In this document: positions 1 through 11,870 of the stretch, piece after piece
How positions within the stretch are numbered: position 1 is the stretch's first letter
How the letters are laid out: each line of letters opens with the position of its first letter
From: Cardiocondyla obscurior
Lineage: Eukaryota; Arthropoda; Insecta; Hymenoptera; Formicidae
Assembly (NCBI RefSeq): GCF_019399895.1
Contig: NC_091879.1
Span: forward strand, 4,605,001 to 4,669,000
DNA: 64,000 nt
Direction of reading: 5' to 3'
Made by a program: the position numbers and the translations under genes
The notes under the pieces: model-generated
The model's input: the letters and a program-made list of their open reading frames with translations, nothing else
Databases searched by the model: none
What the model was told of the DNA's origin: nothing

Positions 1-161
1 TTGAATACAATAGGCTCAAAGCTCTCTGTCGGAGAACCCTTAAGAAACAGAAATTTCTTAGTTGGCACAAGGTTTGTGCAAGCCTTGACGGCACTAACAC
101 TTCCTCTACGGCGTTATGGAGACTTGCCAAAGTCTTCAAAAATAGACATCTCAACAATTCC

Positions 162-1480
162 TTGGCTCCTAACTCCGCCTTTTCACAGGATTGCAGTAAG
201 ATTATGGACAAAATTTGTCCCCCTTTCTGTCCTACCTCCTCGCCCCCTACTCTCGACTCTCTTCTGATTTTGGAGTCTCACAATCCTCCCTCACAGGTCT
301 GGATCGACTCGGCTATTTCTAATAGTGAACTAAAGCTTGCTCTTGCAAAATTGAACAAAAAATCAGCTCCGGGCATCGATAAATTCGATAATAAGATTAT
401 TTCCTCCCTTCCGTCCTGCGCACTATCGATTATTCTGGATATTTTTAATAATATTCTTAGCTCTGGGCTTATTCCAGAGGTCTGGAAAAAATCTCTCGTT
501 ATTTTCATTCCTAAATCTGGCGGCAGAGGCGCGAGACCTATTGCTCTCCTTTCTTGTTTTCTTAAATTACTAGAGAGATGCATCTATAATCGATTAAGAT
601 GGTTTTTAAAATCTTCTGATGTATTACCTGAAGTACAATTTGGTTTTCGTAGTTTCAAATCTTGTAATGACAACCTGGTCATCCTCACTAATCACATTAG
701 GTCGGCTTTTATCAATAATATGGAAACCTTCTGCGTTTTTCTTGATATAGAGAGCGCATTTGATAACGTTCTTCCCAATTTACTTTTATCTGAGCTGGAA
801 GATTTGGGCATCCCTGCAAAAATACGTATTTTTATTTATAATATCATAGCCAACAGAGAAATCATTTTTGTTAATCAGGGTTCTCCCTCCGACGCTTTTC
901 TGACTAACAAGGGTACTCTTCAGGGGTCCATTCTCAGCCCACTTTTGTTCAATATTTATATTAGAAAGATCACTGACGTTGTGGATAAAAATACAAGAAT
1001 TCTGCTTTACGCAGATGATGTGGTCATTTACTCTTCTCATAAGGATCCAGCGATAGCCAGTAATTCCATTAATCGATCTCTTTCTAACATTCACAAATTT
1101 CTGCTCGACAAAGGTCTATCTCTGTCCGCGTCCAAATCGCAGTTTATTTATTTTCTAGAAAGAAATCTCTTTCTCATAACCAGCTCAATATTAACATTAA
1201 AAACCACATTCTTTCTCCATGCGATTCAGTTCGGTTTTTGGGTATCTACTTGGATTCCAAACTCCGTGATAAGATTCACTTTGAATATATTTTACAAAAA
1301 TGTTCCAAAATCGTTAAAGTAATGTCATCATTAGCCGGGACTTCTTGGGGTGCTCATCCGAAAGCCCTTCTTACTTTATATAGATCCATGATTAGAAGTG
1401 TTATCGAGTATGGCTGTCACATTTTTCAAGTACGCAACAATTTAACTATTTTTTTAAAATTCAGTGCATCCAGTTTAAAG
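162..1480 (+). pseudogene. LINE reverse transcriptase domain, frameshifted
   Basis: The frame starting near 162 contains the RT palm. It shows an FLDIESAFD block around 738-770 and the catalytic YADD box around 1009-1020, with a fingers motif (APGID) near 365. From about 1150-1240 the coding continues in another frame, giving the thumb-like region (LGIYLDSK, then WGAHP). The frame then stops at the solo LTR insertion at 1481. RT synthesises cDNA at the nicked target during target-primed reverse transcription. The frameshift and the LTR insertion make this copy non-functional. The family assignment rests on motif order and on similarity to the copy at 14.3-16.3 kb. Confidence 0.85.
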
Positions 1481-2220
1481 TGTGGACGTTGACGGTGTCC
1501 AGCCGGCGCTACAAGTCGCGCAGAATAGGGGGTCACAATTTAAGACAGAAAGGCAGACACTTGACAAATTTCACAATAAAAATCAAATATATTTAACAAT
1601 TAAGTAAAGAAAATAACAAGCAATGATAAACACAATAAAAAGTAAAATACAAATAATAAAGAGAAGTGATCCTCTCATTTGAGGAAATAAAAGCGGGTCC
1701 GTATAGACCGCGTTACACTTATCTGTATTCCGCAGCGGCGGAAGAATGCTGTCGGCAGCAGACGCAAGGAACTCGCAGTTCGCAGCTTGCGGTTCGCAAT
1801 TCGTGATTCGCAGTTTGCAGTTTGTGATTCGCAAAAGGCCTGGCCAGGCTTGAGCACGCAGAGAAATTCACACGTATACACTCGATGCACAAACTGGAAC
1901 GCGGTTGAAAGAATAAAGTATTAAAGTATAAAATATAAAGTGTCGTGGAAGACAACTCAGCGATGTGCTCGCACTGAAACTCGGAGGGACTCTGAGGGCT
2001 CGACTGACGCAACGAGCCTACAGAGCTATTGTTCAAAGAAAGTAAATCGGGAGAGTCCCGGAAGATTAGCCGGGGAAGTCCCGAGACAAAGTCCGTTCAT
2101 GGAGTGAGTAATATTAAAAGAAAGGCCGCGGGATTAAAATTTGCTTCCTCTTCCGAACGGTCGGTAAAGTATGAGGTGGCGTCATCCGGCGTGTGACGTC
2201 GGAGGGATCCGCCACAAAAG
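1477..2220. mobile_element. Solo LTR with 4-bp AAAG target duplication
   Basis: The 736 bp insert at 1481-2216 begins TGTGGACG and ends TCCGCCACA, the TG...CA form of an LTR. It is flanked by AAAG at 1477-1480 and again at 2217-2220. The LINE frame resumes directly after it, as comparison with the second LINE copy shows. No internal region or partner LTR is present, so this is a solo LTR left by LTR-LTR recombination of an LTR retrotransposon. A degenerate minisatellite built on TTCGCAGTTTGCAG lies at about 1765-1833. A TATAAA occurs at about 1927. Orientation is not settled. Confidence 0.85.
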
Positions 2221-3514
2221 CCCTGAGACTTGCATTTGGTTATAGATCTTCTACACCTATCAACGTCATTTTAGATGAGGCCAAAGAACCCTCTCTCCTT
2301 ATCAGATTTAATTTTCTTTCTCGAAAATATATTTATAAACAGTTATTTCTCAGTCAAAACCCTGTCTGCGATAGTGCATACGAAATTCACAGCCAACTTT
2401 CTACAGCCAGTAAAAAAGCCAGAGCTCTAAGAGATATTCCGTTTTATCAAAAATTTAACTCTTGTATTCATATGAAAAAATTAATCCATTCTTCTGTCAT
2501 TCCTCCTGCTTTATTTTATGACTTTCTTTCTACCCATTACCGCCCTCCTCTCCTTCTCTTTCAAGTCAAAAATATTCCTCTAAGTTCTAATTACAATCAT
2601 ATTTTTCGAACAGCTACTTCTCATCCTACCCACAACGCTATTTCCTTTTTTACCGATGGCTCTAAAAATGATCAAATCCCATCCGTAGGCGCAGGAATTC
2701 ATTCTCTGGACCTTAAGCTTAATATTTCACACAAACTTCCTACCTGCTCTTCCATATTCTCAGCCGAAGCCTGGGCAATATATCAAGCCCTCATTGCAAT
2801 TATTCAATTAAATGCCAGAAATCTATTATATTCTCCGACTCCAGAAGTGTTCTTGATGCTATAGTTTCTAGGACCCCCGACAATTCTAATTATTTAATAC
2901 ATCTCATCAGGTACAAATGTTCTCAGGCCTTTTCTAATAATCTAGACATCACGCTTATGTGGATCCCTTCACATGTAGGGATTCATGGAAACGAAATTGC
3001 TGATTCATTGGCTTGTCAAGCCTTCAGACAAGGTTCCTCTCCCACTTTTTACACGCCTTTTGTTGATCTCACAGCCAAGGCTAAAATTGAAACTTCTATC
3101 AAATGTGAAACTTTCTTATCTGACGCCGCTTTGTCCAAGGGAACTGTTCATTTTTCAACCTTTCATAATTCCTCTCCCAAACCTTGGTTTCATGGTCTTG
3201 ATTTAAATAGATCAATGATTACGTTAATTAGTCGCCTAAGAAGTGGGCATTATAACTTGAATCAAAGTTTACATCGCATCTCCTTGTCTCCCACGGATAG
3301 ATGCCCCTGCAATCTCGCACCACAAAATATAAATCACATTATTTTCAATTGTCCTCTGTCTGAATCTAAAGCTAAATTTCTCCGCTCTTACATCGCTAAA
3401 GAATCGCCTCAATGTTTTATCGATCGCTCTATCACTCCGCTTCTCGTTGTTCCTAAAGTTAAGCTTTGTCATTTGCTTCTCTCTTTTTCAAAATCTTTAA
3501 ATTTATTTATTTAA
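2217..3514 (+). pseudogene. LINE RNase H and C-terminal Cys/His region, frameshifted
   Basis: After the solo LTR the frame resumes with the post-RT region and an RNase H domain. The first catalytic block is FFTDGSK near 2647-2667, and SAEAWAIYQAL near 2760-2795 holds the conserved glutamate. A frameshift around 2825-2845 separates this from the rest (FSDSRS, then WIPSHVGIHGNEIAD at about 2960-3005). A C-terminal knuckle of the form C-x-C...H-x4-C lies near 3300-3350. The stop is at 3512-3514. RNase H removes template RNA during second-strand synthesis in such LINEs. The copy is inactive. Confidence 0.82.
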
Positions 3515-3721
3515 TTCTCCATAGCTATTTTGTGCTCTATTATACTTGTTTGTAACTTCATTATATTATGCCTTCACTATATTTAAAAACTTCGATCTAT
3601 CATATCTTTCGACTTTCAATATATCGCTGTTGATAAGTGGCGCCGTCTACTGGTTAGTCATGGCCGTATTGTTCGGGTTATATTAAGAACAGGTGCCATA
3701 TAAACGAAAAAAAAGAAACAA

Positions 3722-4817
3722 GGTAGTTTCGGTATCGCGCAAGCATGATGGTAACCGCTCGAATGCGAACGGCTGCTCTTATTTACCATGTACTATAAAA
3801 CTTACCATGTTACCATCATTACAATGTAAAATAAAAATTGAAAATAAATAAATTGTTATTCATAAAGAATCCTTCTTTTTTTAAATTAAATCATTTTTAT
3901 CTCATAAGTTAGCAGTACGAAGTAAGCATAGTTAATTTTTATAAATTTGTAGCTAATTTGTTGTTAAAAAGTAATTGGCAAAAAAAAAGTTTGTTACTCT
4001 CTGCTTTTATTATTATACATTTTTTTAATAATGTTCAAGTAAAAGAAGATGAAGTTGGTCGCAAAGGAATTTAATCGAGATAACGTTTTGTTGCTTATTT
4101 ATCGCTAAATATTTGCCAAAGGAAAATATTAAATTACTATTTTTTTTTCTTAGTTAACAAATTGATATCTTCTACGTAAACGCTCGTTATTAGGTAACGG
4201 TTGTTGCTATTGATTCGGGGTTTCAGATATTTTGTTTAAAAACTGAAAAGAAGTCATTTCAATTGTTTAAACAATTTTTTTACAAAAAAAGTCACTCATC
4301 GGATTCGGTCGCCGGACGATGTTGCGAGTGACATAGTATAGTTTTTTTTTCAATATTAACATTTTTGCTAGTTAACAAATGGATATCTCCGAGATCGCCT
4401 GTCCGACTTTTATAATTCTTTTTTTAACAACGTTACAGCATCGTCCGACGACCGAATCCGATGAGTGACTTTTTTGCAAAAAATTATTTAAACAGATTAA
4501 ACATTTTCACGATGTAAAATTGCAATACTCAAATTCGGCGATGCATTATATGAAACCGAGAATAAAAATAATTTGTTGATTCGCAAAGCTTGCTATAATT
4601 TCCCTGTTATTAGTCAAAATCCTAGACCTAGTACGCGTGTAAAATGCCGCAAAAACGAGGATTATCAATCCGCGGCGTGCGGCGTTGTCTGCTCAACGAA
4701 CTCGCTGCTGTCCGCCGTTGCCGTTTCGCTTAGCCGAGTAATGCTCTATTGCCTGGCCGATACTTTGCCTTTTCGATCTGTTCGCCGCCCGCCGCTGACC
4801 ACTTGTTGTCTATGTTG
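3722..4817. repeat. Left arm of ~1.1 kb inverted repeat
   Basis: This stretch, starting GGTAGTTTCGGTATCGCGC, is repeated in reverse complement at about 12288-13404. The match covers essentially the whole ~1.1 kb with scattered substitutions and short indels. No gene is supported in the arm, although short open frames exist. The arm carries its own hairpin: 4291-4321 is the reverse complement of 4439-4469 with one mismatch. No clear target duplication is seen outside the arms. The left end abuts the A-rich tail of the LINE. It may be a long TIR of one element or one of two opposed copies of a repeat. Confidence 0.85.
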
Positions 4818-6110
4818 ATCAATTTGAAACTGACTGTGCCTTTTTCTATTAAATAACTTTTAACTTTTTAACTGTTATACATTTTTCAAAATGTTGCATA
4901 ACATTTCTTGTTAATTTAATGTAATCTAACTTCAGATTTCGACGTAAAAACTACAGTACTTTCGTCAAATATGAATAAGTGAAAATTTTATAAAGGTTGA
5001 GCTAGAGATGTTTAATAAATTAAATCGATTACAGCGCTATGCAGATTTTAATTTTTTATTTGCACCTTATCATCAATTTTTTATTTGGTAGTTACAATTC
5101 TGAAAGTTTATCCAACCGATTAGATTTACTCGTGTGTTGATAAAACCGGGCCTTATTAATAAAAAAAAAATTTCCAATTTTTATTATTTGTCGACATATT
5201 TTTAATTTACAGAATTGTTAGAACGGGTAGAACATGAAAGTATATTGCATCAATTTTTGCGCGTCTTTTGAAACTATATTTCGTATGTGTTTACAATTTT
5301 TATGGGTTAGCTGATAGACGTAATAATACAGTTCTTTGATACAATGGTAATACAGTCCATTGATACGTGGTAATAAAGTCCTTTGATACAATGAAAACTT
5401 TAAAAGTCGCTGCGTTTTGTAAAGTGCTTATTCACTCACTCGTTCATTCTTTCTCACTCTTTTTTATTGCGCTGTGCGGCGGCCGTCGTCGAGTTTGTCG
5501 ACGACGTCGCGGCCGCGGTCATTTAGTGACGTCAATAAACTTTAACGACGTGAACGCCAATAGCAGAGAAAAGAACATACGTACGACTGACCATTGGTTC
5601 ATTTTGGTCTAAATTTTTTCAAATTATCCAATGGCTATTTGTTATACGTTTTGAAACTATGCGATAGCCAGCCCACGTCGCGAATTTCGCGCTTTTGCTT
5701 GGAGTTTAGGAAATTAAAACGGGTTCTTTGGTCAGTCGTGCACCGTCGAAGACGCGAATAAGTACTGTGTTGATATTATAGTATCTTATTTTTTGCCGTA
5801 ATTTAAAATCTAGATGTTTAATCGAAATTCTTTGGGCGCGTGTTTTTGCAAATGTGAGTGTACGATTAGTAGATAGTAGATTTACAAGTGTTTTGTGAGG
5901 TGTACAGCGAATTAAGAACACAATTGTAATTAATATACCTCGCTGCGCCTATACTTGGCGCGAGGCACTACCGCGCCTCTTGATAACGCTGCTGGCTTAG
6001 TATAAATTATAAGCTAGAATTTAATGGTGCAATAGTGATAAGCAGTAATAAGGTATATTTTAGAATTATTTATATTTTTACATTTTTTGTTAAAATTATA
6101 TTTTTTTATT
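4818..6110. other. AT-rich interval upstream of the hAT gene
   Basis: No gene was recognised here. A GC-rich hairpin (arms CGTCGTCGA and TCGACGACG) lies at about 5485-5510 inside an otherwise AT-rich stretch. A possible TATAAAT motif occurs near 6000, about 110 bases before the hAT-like ATG, and could belong to that gene's promoter. Confidence 0.4.
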
Positions 6111-6113
6111 AAA

Positions 6114-8365
6114 ATGGAAGCATCTAAAGCATGTGATGGCACGAAAAAGAAAGTGAATTCAGTTTTTTCGGACAGTTGGCTTTTTGACGATCGATTTAAA
6201 TCTTGGATAGGTAGAGTTCCTGATAATAATAGTCTTTTTCATTGTTTTATAAGTAATAAAAATTTTTCGTGTCATTTGTCACATGTTTTTAAGCATATGG
6301 AATCTGCATGCCATAAAAATAATATAATAAAGAATACATCAAGTAGTACCGTTATTTCAATAAAAGATACTAATAAAAAATCTATATACAATAGAAATTT
6401 TCGAAAACAATGGCTTGATATTCCAAAATTTAAGCCTTGGTTGCGTGAAGTACTTGACGATAAAAATTCATATTTTTGTACTAATTGTAAGAAATCGTTT
6501 AAATATGTAACTAAAAGAAATATTCATCGGCATGCAGAATCCAAAACGCACATTGATAATTTAAAAGAGTATGAAGAAACAAACACAGAGTTATGCACAG
6601 AACATAATGAAACATTTTTATCTTTCAATGATCGAAAAAAAATAGCGGAAATTCGATATGCCGCGTTAATTGCTGACAAAAATATTTTATTTGATACTGC
6701 TAAAATAATTCTGAATTATTTTCAAGATGTAACGAAAGATCCCGATGTCTTGAAAAGTATGAAGTTAAGCGCGGCAAAATGTTCGAATATAATTTCGAAC
6801 GTTTTAGCTCCAGTCGAGACAAATCGCGTAATAGAAACGTTACAAAATACGAAATTTACAATTTTTATAGATGAAAAGTCAGATATTACAAATGAAAAAT
6901 GGATGACGTTTCACGTTCGATACGTTGATCCAGAAACATTAAATATTCATTCACAATTGGTAAAATTAATAAATTTAGATGCAAAAGATTGCAGTGCAAA
7001 GAAATTATTTAATGCTTTTAAAACAGAAATGTGGAAATTAAAAATTTCATTTTAAAACATTGTTGCTTTATCATGCGATAATGCAGCTGTAATAAAAGGG
7101 AAAAATTTATCATTTAAAACACAGCTTAAAAAAATAAATTCAAAAGTATTAACTCTTTCATGTCCATGTCATTCTATTGCGCTGGTTGCAAATGCTGCAT
7201 GTGATAAAATACCTCATGTTTACGAGGATTTTATTTAAAAAATGGCATATTATGTTAATAGTAGTCCTAAGCGCTCAGCAATTTTTCGTGAATTTTGCAA
7301 TTGCTTTCAAGAAACAAGCCACAAACTATTAAGATTATGTGAAACGCGATGGCTTTCTCGTCATATGTGCATTGAAAGAATTTTAGAGTCTTGGGATACT
7401 ATAAAACATTTCTTGACTGACATGATTGTGAATGAGAAATCGAGTGTAGCTGAAAATTTAAAATGTACTATGCAAAGTATAGACTTAAAGGCATATTTCT
7501 TATTTTTAAAATATGTTTTACAATTTTTGTTAATAAATTTAATATATTTTTTCAAGCAGTTGAAACAAGAATACATCTCTTGCATCCAAAATTAATGCAT
7601 CTTTTGATTCAATTGTGTGAAAATTTTTTAAAACAAGAGGTATTAAAAAATGTACTTAATGTTACATTTGCTTCAAATGAAAATCAAAAACCTCTTGAAA
7701 ATATTACTTTAGGATCAGATTGTGAAGAATATCTAGATGATTTATCTAATAACGGACACGCGGATGAAGCAAATATTATAAGAAAAAATTGTTTAGAATT
7801 TTATGTTACTGCAGCGGAACAAATTTGTAAAAAATTACCAATAAATAATAAATTTTTATTTAAATTAAAAGTCTTCCAACATGCAGCGTTATTTGATGCA
7901 CACAGAGACATTACGTTTAATGACGTTTCTTTTGTTGCTGAAACCATCGGTGGTTTTGATAAGAACGGTTTGAAAAATGAATGGGCTAAAATACATTTAG
8001 ATTTTACAGATGCAGAGAAACAGCATCTCGCAACATTAAACTTTGATAATATGTGGAAAGAAATTTTTTAAAGTAAAAATAACATACAGAAATATGAAAA
8101 TTTAAAATCACTTATTAATACAGTTAGAACATTTCCAAATTCTAATGCCAATTCTGAAAGAGTATTTTTATTTTTAACAGATATAAAAACGAAAAAACGT
8201 AATCAACTTTCTTCGGCTAGTGTTAATGCTATTTGTGTTTTAAAATCTGCATTACAAACAAAAAAACAAAATATTTTAAATATGAGTATAGATGAGAATC
8301 ACATAGCTTTAATGTCCACAGACAATTTGTACGCTAAACATTGTATTAAAAAAAAAGTACTTTAA
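6114..8365 (+). pseudogene. hAT-superfamily transposase, broken by stops and frameshifts
   Basis: The frame opens at the ATG at 6114. Residues ~10-160 contain two zinc-finger-like segments; the second (YFCTNCKKSF...H-x-H...H, around 6470-6550) looks like a BED/TTF-type DNA-binding finger. The catalytic-core region follows (FIDEKSD near 6865; CDNAAV near 7075; SCPCHSIALVANAACDK near 7160; CETRWLSR near 7340). The C-terminal dimerisation block is NSNANSERVF near 8140-8170. The frame is broken by stops at 7053-7055, ~7238 and ~8069 and by a frame change around 7480-7590. The protein would bind TIRs and catalyse cut-and-paste transposition, but this copy cannot encode a full enzyme. Confidence 0.82.
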
Positions 8366-9026
8366 CATTGTATTCCGCATACGACAATGATGACAATGAT
8401 GCTGTTGCATCTTTATCTAATAATAATGAAATAGTCACGGCTGTAATATCCACAGACCATTCGTACGCTAAACGTTAAACCAAAAAGAAAAGTAGATTAG
8501 TATTCTACTCCACGTATGACAATAATGAAGATGATACTATTGCATTTTCATGTTATATTATTTTATACCATATAAAGTGAGAAAAAATTAATAGCATATG
8601 TTTTAAAATATGTAAAAAATGCTAATTTAATTATTGTCATGAGTAGACACCATGTCTGTAAGAGACACTATATTTTTTGGGTTTCAAAGGGATACTAAAA
8701 GCATTTTACACGACTTTGGTTGTTTTTGAGAAGACATTACTATTGTTATATAAAAAAGTTATGCATTTTATTTTTGTTGTTAATAATGATATGAATAACA
8801 ATAATGCAATGCGTTGCTTTCACATTAATAATGCTAACAGTGTCTACTCGAACATAACTTTTATCGTCGTATAGTTTTTTCTACTCAATTCCTATCCTCA
8901 CCTCCACGTGGTGATGCCTAGTAATCTTATCGATTTGAATAACCAATGTTAATCAAATGATAAGAGCTAAACGAGGAAGGGAGACAAATTTTAGAGCCTA
9001 AAAAAAACTAAATTTTATTTAAACAT
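8366..9026. other. Non-coding AT-rich interval after the hAT gene
   Basis: No gene is supported. Two short related segments (TCCACAGACAATTTGTACGC near 8318 and TCCACAGACCATTCGTACGC near 8450) suggest a small internal duplication of the transposase 3' end. Confidence 0.4.
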
Positions 9027-9546
9027 ATAGGGTGTCCCAGATCAGTAGACGGAGTTGAAAATAGTAGATAGAATTAATCGAATTAAGACGAAAAATCCTT
9101 TACCATTTTAAAAAATTCTGAATTTCCGAGAAAAAAATTAAATTTATGTACTCGTAAGAGCGGCAAAGAAGCGTGGGCTGAGTGAGCGCGCGATAGACAG
9201 CGACGTGTATATCTTAAAGGTGATGGACGGAATCAGCGCGCGGCGAGCGAGACAAGGAGACAACGCGCGAGCGAGACGATGTGACGACACGCGAGCGAAA
9301 TGAAGTGACAACGCGCGTTGTCGTCTCGTCTCGCTCGCCGCGCGCTGATTCCGTCCATCACCTTTAACATATACACGCCGCTGTCTATCGCGCGCTCACA
9401 GCCCACGCTTCTTTACCGCTCCTACGAGTACATAAATTTAATTTTTTTCTCGGAAATTTAGAATTTTTTAAAATGGTAAAGGATTTTTCGTCTTAATTCG
9501 ATTAGTTCTATCTATTTTCAACTTCGTCCACTGATTACCCTGTATA
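9027..9546. mobile_element. Foldback MITE with ~245 bp arms, mariner-like termini
   Basis: The sequence folds on itself almost completely. The left arm from 9031 (GGGTGTCCCAGATCAGTAGA) is the reverse complement of the right arm ending at about 9543 (CACTGATTACCCTGTATA). The centre is near 9300-9315. TATA occurs at both ends, consistent with a TA-containing target duplication. The terminal ACAGGGTGTCCC-type sequence also occurs at 16553 and is typical of mariner-derived MITEs (inference). No coding capacity is seen. Confidence 0.82.
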
Positions 9547-10780
9547 TTATTAACAAGGAGAGGTCGCGCTCAACGGAACACTGATTTTATTCAAATTTGC
9601 AGAGTTTGAAAATTGGTGTTCCTACATTAATATTGTAAAGCCATTTGATGCGCTTCTCTAAAATAAAAAAAGAAAATCGAGTTTAAACATTTGCGATGTA
9701 TTGAAGTACCGAGAAGTTAGACTTATTTTCGAAGCAGCGTGGTAGTCCAGCGCGGACAGCTCTGATCTAATAAGCGCAGGATCGCTAGTTCGAGTCAGGC
9801 CTATGTAACTTTTTTATTTTTTTAATGTTTTTACATGTTTATACAAAAATTAACAATTATATACTTTATTTAATTATTAGACTATTTTATAAAAAGGAGA
9901 AAAAAAAAATTTGAACGCTGTTTTTAATTGTCGTTGTTAGGATGTGTTTATTGGATTGATTGCTGCCGGTGTTAATTATATATTTTGATCTTATTAGTAT
10001 TAGGTCGACGCTTGTTCATTTTTATCTTATTTTCTCGCGGTAGACAATAATAACTCGTGAAACATCGCGCGTTTACATTATACTTGTTTTTATATCAAGC
10101 GTCTTTCGCTTGTCGTTAATAAAAAAAAACGCGTAATTAATTAAATGCTCGAACAAAAGTATGGTTAATGAAAAAACGTTGGAAGCGGAAATCCAGAAAT
10201 GAATAAGGAATGAATGATTATATATGTAGTATGAGTGATATAAGCGCTCTCTTTCTCTCTCTCTCTCTCTCTTTTTCTCTCTCGCACGCGATGGATAAGA
10301 AGTTAAAAATATAGATAGGTATTTTTTTTTTACGACCCTGACTCCCGCACGTCGATACTCCGCTATTAATATCGGCGCTGAGACAAAAAATTTTGCTAAA
10401 TTTCTTTATTTTGAATTATTTTGAAGCGGTCAATAACCTCCTCGGTAATCTGTAAGTTTTTCGGTCTTTTCGCTAAACTATGTTGTCTATCGGCCGCTGT
10501 TATTGCATTGCCTAGCTAGGCTGTTTATATACACCGTTTCCCGTCAATGCCGATGTACCTGTCTGGCCTCATCTCTTAGTCTCAAAATTAATTTTGTAAC
10601 TATCGCGTTAACAGTTACTTTAAAATTGCAATAAAACAAAAAATTCTTTTCGCTTTTTTTTATTTAGGTATATCGAGCTTATTATTTGTGCGTTACGCGA
10701 GGATTGTTATAAAATAAAAAAAATACATAAATTAGCAATAAAAAAATTTTTATTTTGTTGCCAATTGTAGTCTTGTTAAC
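9547..10780. other. Non-coding interval with a CT microsatellite and a tRNA-like patch
   Basis: No gene was recognised. The interval holds a tRNA-like patch at about 9738-9812 (listed separately) and a (CT)n tract at 10244-10284. The rest is AT-rich unique-looking sequence. Confidence 0.4.
9738..9812 (+). ncRNA. tRNA-like sequence or SINE head, degenerate
   Basis: The patch has an A-box-like GTGGTAGTCCAGCGCGGA near 9748 and a B-box-like AGTTCGAGTCAG near 9788. It is followed at once by T-runs that could terminate RNA polymerase III. The arms do not form a convincing full cloverleaf by eye. It may be a tRNA pseudogene or a tRNA-derived SINE head. No functional tRNA is claimed. Confidence 0.25.
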
Positions 10781-11057
10781 AATAAAAAAAAATTAATTAA
10801 TTTATCAAATAATTTACATAAAAAACCATTAAAAATATAAAATAATTTATTCCAAAATTTTGTCATATTATAAAACAAAAAATTAATTAATTTATCAAAT
10901 AATTTACATAAAAAATCTATTAAAAATATAAAATAATTTACTCCAAAATTTCGTCATATCATAAAACAAAAAATTAATTAAATTATCAAATAATTTACAT
11001 AAAAAATCCATTATAAATATAAAATAATTTATTCCAAAATTTCGTCATATTATAAAA
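10781..11057. repeat. AT-rich minisatellite, about 3 copies of a 91 bp unit
   Basis: Three consecutive copies of a unit containing TTTATCAAATAATTTACATA and CCAAAATTTCGTCATAT occur with a period of about 91 bp and a few substitutions. It lies just downstream of the minus-strand RGG gene. No function is suggested. Confidence 0.8.
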
Positions 11058-11124
11058 AAAAAATTAATTTTAATAAATAAATAAATAAATAAATAAAAAA
11101 TAAATTAATAAAAAAAAATTAAAT

Positions 11125-11803
11125 TTAAAAATAATAATTAACGTGGAAGTCGCCGCGCCCACCTCTTCCTCCTCTTCCTCCTCTTCCTTCTCTTCCTCCT
11201 CTTCCTCCTCTTCCCCCTCTTCCCCCTCTTCCCCGATTTCTTTCGTACCACCCGGCGCGGCTTCTTCCACGTCCGTGTCCTCTTCTAGAATCTGAAATAA
11301 AAAAAAAATACAAATTTGTGCGTGCGTTCGTGCGTGCGTGCGCGTGCGAATGCGTGCGTGTGTGCGTGCGCGCGCGCGTAAGTTATAAATACTTAAAATA
11401 AAAATAACTTACACATTTTTCTACCCCTCAGTAGGGGTTGGTCACTGTCAGCAGCTTCTGCGTTTTGCTGCTGTCTGCTGCTGCTGTTGCTGCTGTGAAG
11501 ATTGCTGCTCCTGTAGCTGTTGTTGCTGCTGCATCGCTTCGATTAGTTTTTTTTGGTTTTCTTGCAGCTGCTCTATCATTTTTTCTTGTTTTTTAATTGT
11601 TGAAGTCAGCGCTTGAATTGTAGAGCAGCGCGGCGGCGTGTCATTAATATTTAAATCAAGTAACATTTCTCCTCGCTTAATTGTAAATCTTCTTCTGGAA
11701 AAAAAAAACAATAATTACAATTAAAAAAAACATTTCTATTTAAAACCAGAAACGTTTAAATACTATAATAAAAATATATAATACTAAAATACTTACGCGA
11801 CAT
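11125..11803 (-). CDS. Spliced RGG-box / coiled-coil polyQ protein gene (possibly frame-broken)
   Basis: Three minus-strand exons are suggested by splice signals. Exon 1 is the ATG at 11803 to 11797, with a GTAAGT donor. Exon 2 is 11694-11413, from a pyrimidine-tract AG acceptor to a second GTAAGT donor. Exon 3 is 11291-11125, starting after TTTCAG. Exon 2 encodes a coiled-coil-like stretch (KKQEKMIEQLQENQKKL) followed by polyQ. Exon 3, in the frame joined from the end of exon 2, encodes a tandem RGG array ending DFHVNYYF. RGG boxes usually bind RNA. The frames do not stay open across exon 1/2 and across the CAG-rich tract, so the gene may be decayed or mis-called at the CAG repeats. A TATA box lies upstream. 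Its position inside the long-TIR element suggests an accessory gene of that element (inference). Confidence 0.45.
11317..11380. repeat. (GTGC)n-rich simple repeat
   Basis: Alternating GTGCGT/GCGC units form a purine-pyrimidine-alternating tract that could adopt Z-DNA. It falls within the second intron of the RGG-type gene. Confidence 0.75.
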
Positions 11804-11870
11804 TTTTTTTATCACAAATAATTTTTCTCTGACACTTTTAACTAAAGTTCGCGTTATGAAAACGATCCTT

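Larger units (their letters stand above)
1..3720 (+). mobile_element. LINE (non-LTR retrotransposon) with RT and RNase H, decayed, 5' end outside window
   Basis: The 3' part of a non-LTR retrotransposon runs from the window edge to an A-rich tail near 3704-3720. Its reading frame carries RT, a connection region, RNase H and a C-terminal Cys/His knuckle in that order. This is the layout of RNase H-bearing LINEs of the I/LOA/Jockey group; the exact clade is not certain. A 736 bp solo LTR (1481-2216) interrupts the region between RT and RNase H, and at least two frameshifts break the rest, so the copy is dead. The endonuclease and ORF1 would lie left of the window. A diverged second copy of the family lies at 14255-16292. 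Confidence 0.88.

Noticed and set aside
11070..11270. Poly-Glu open frame on the minus strand
   Set aside because: It is another frame of the RGG-coding exon. The RGG frame joins the upstream exon at good splice sites and is preferred.
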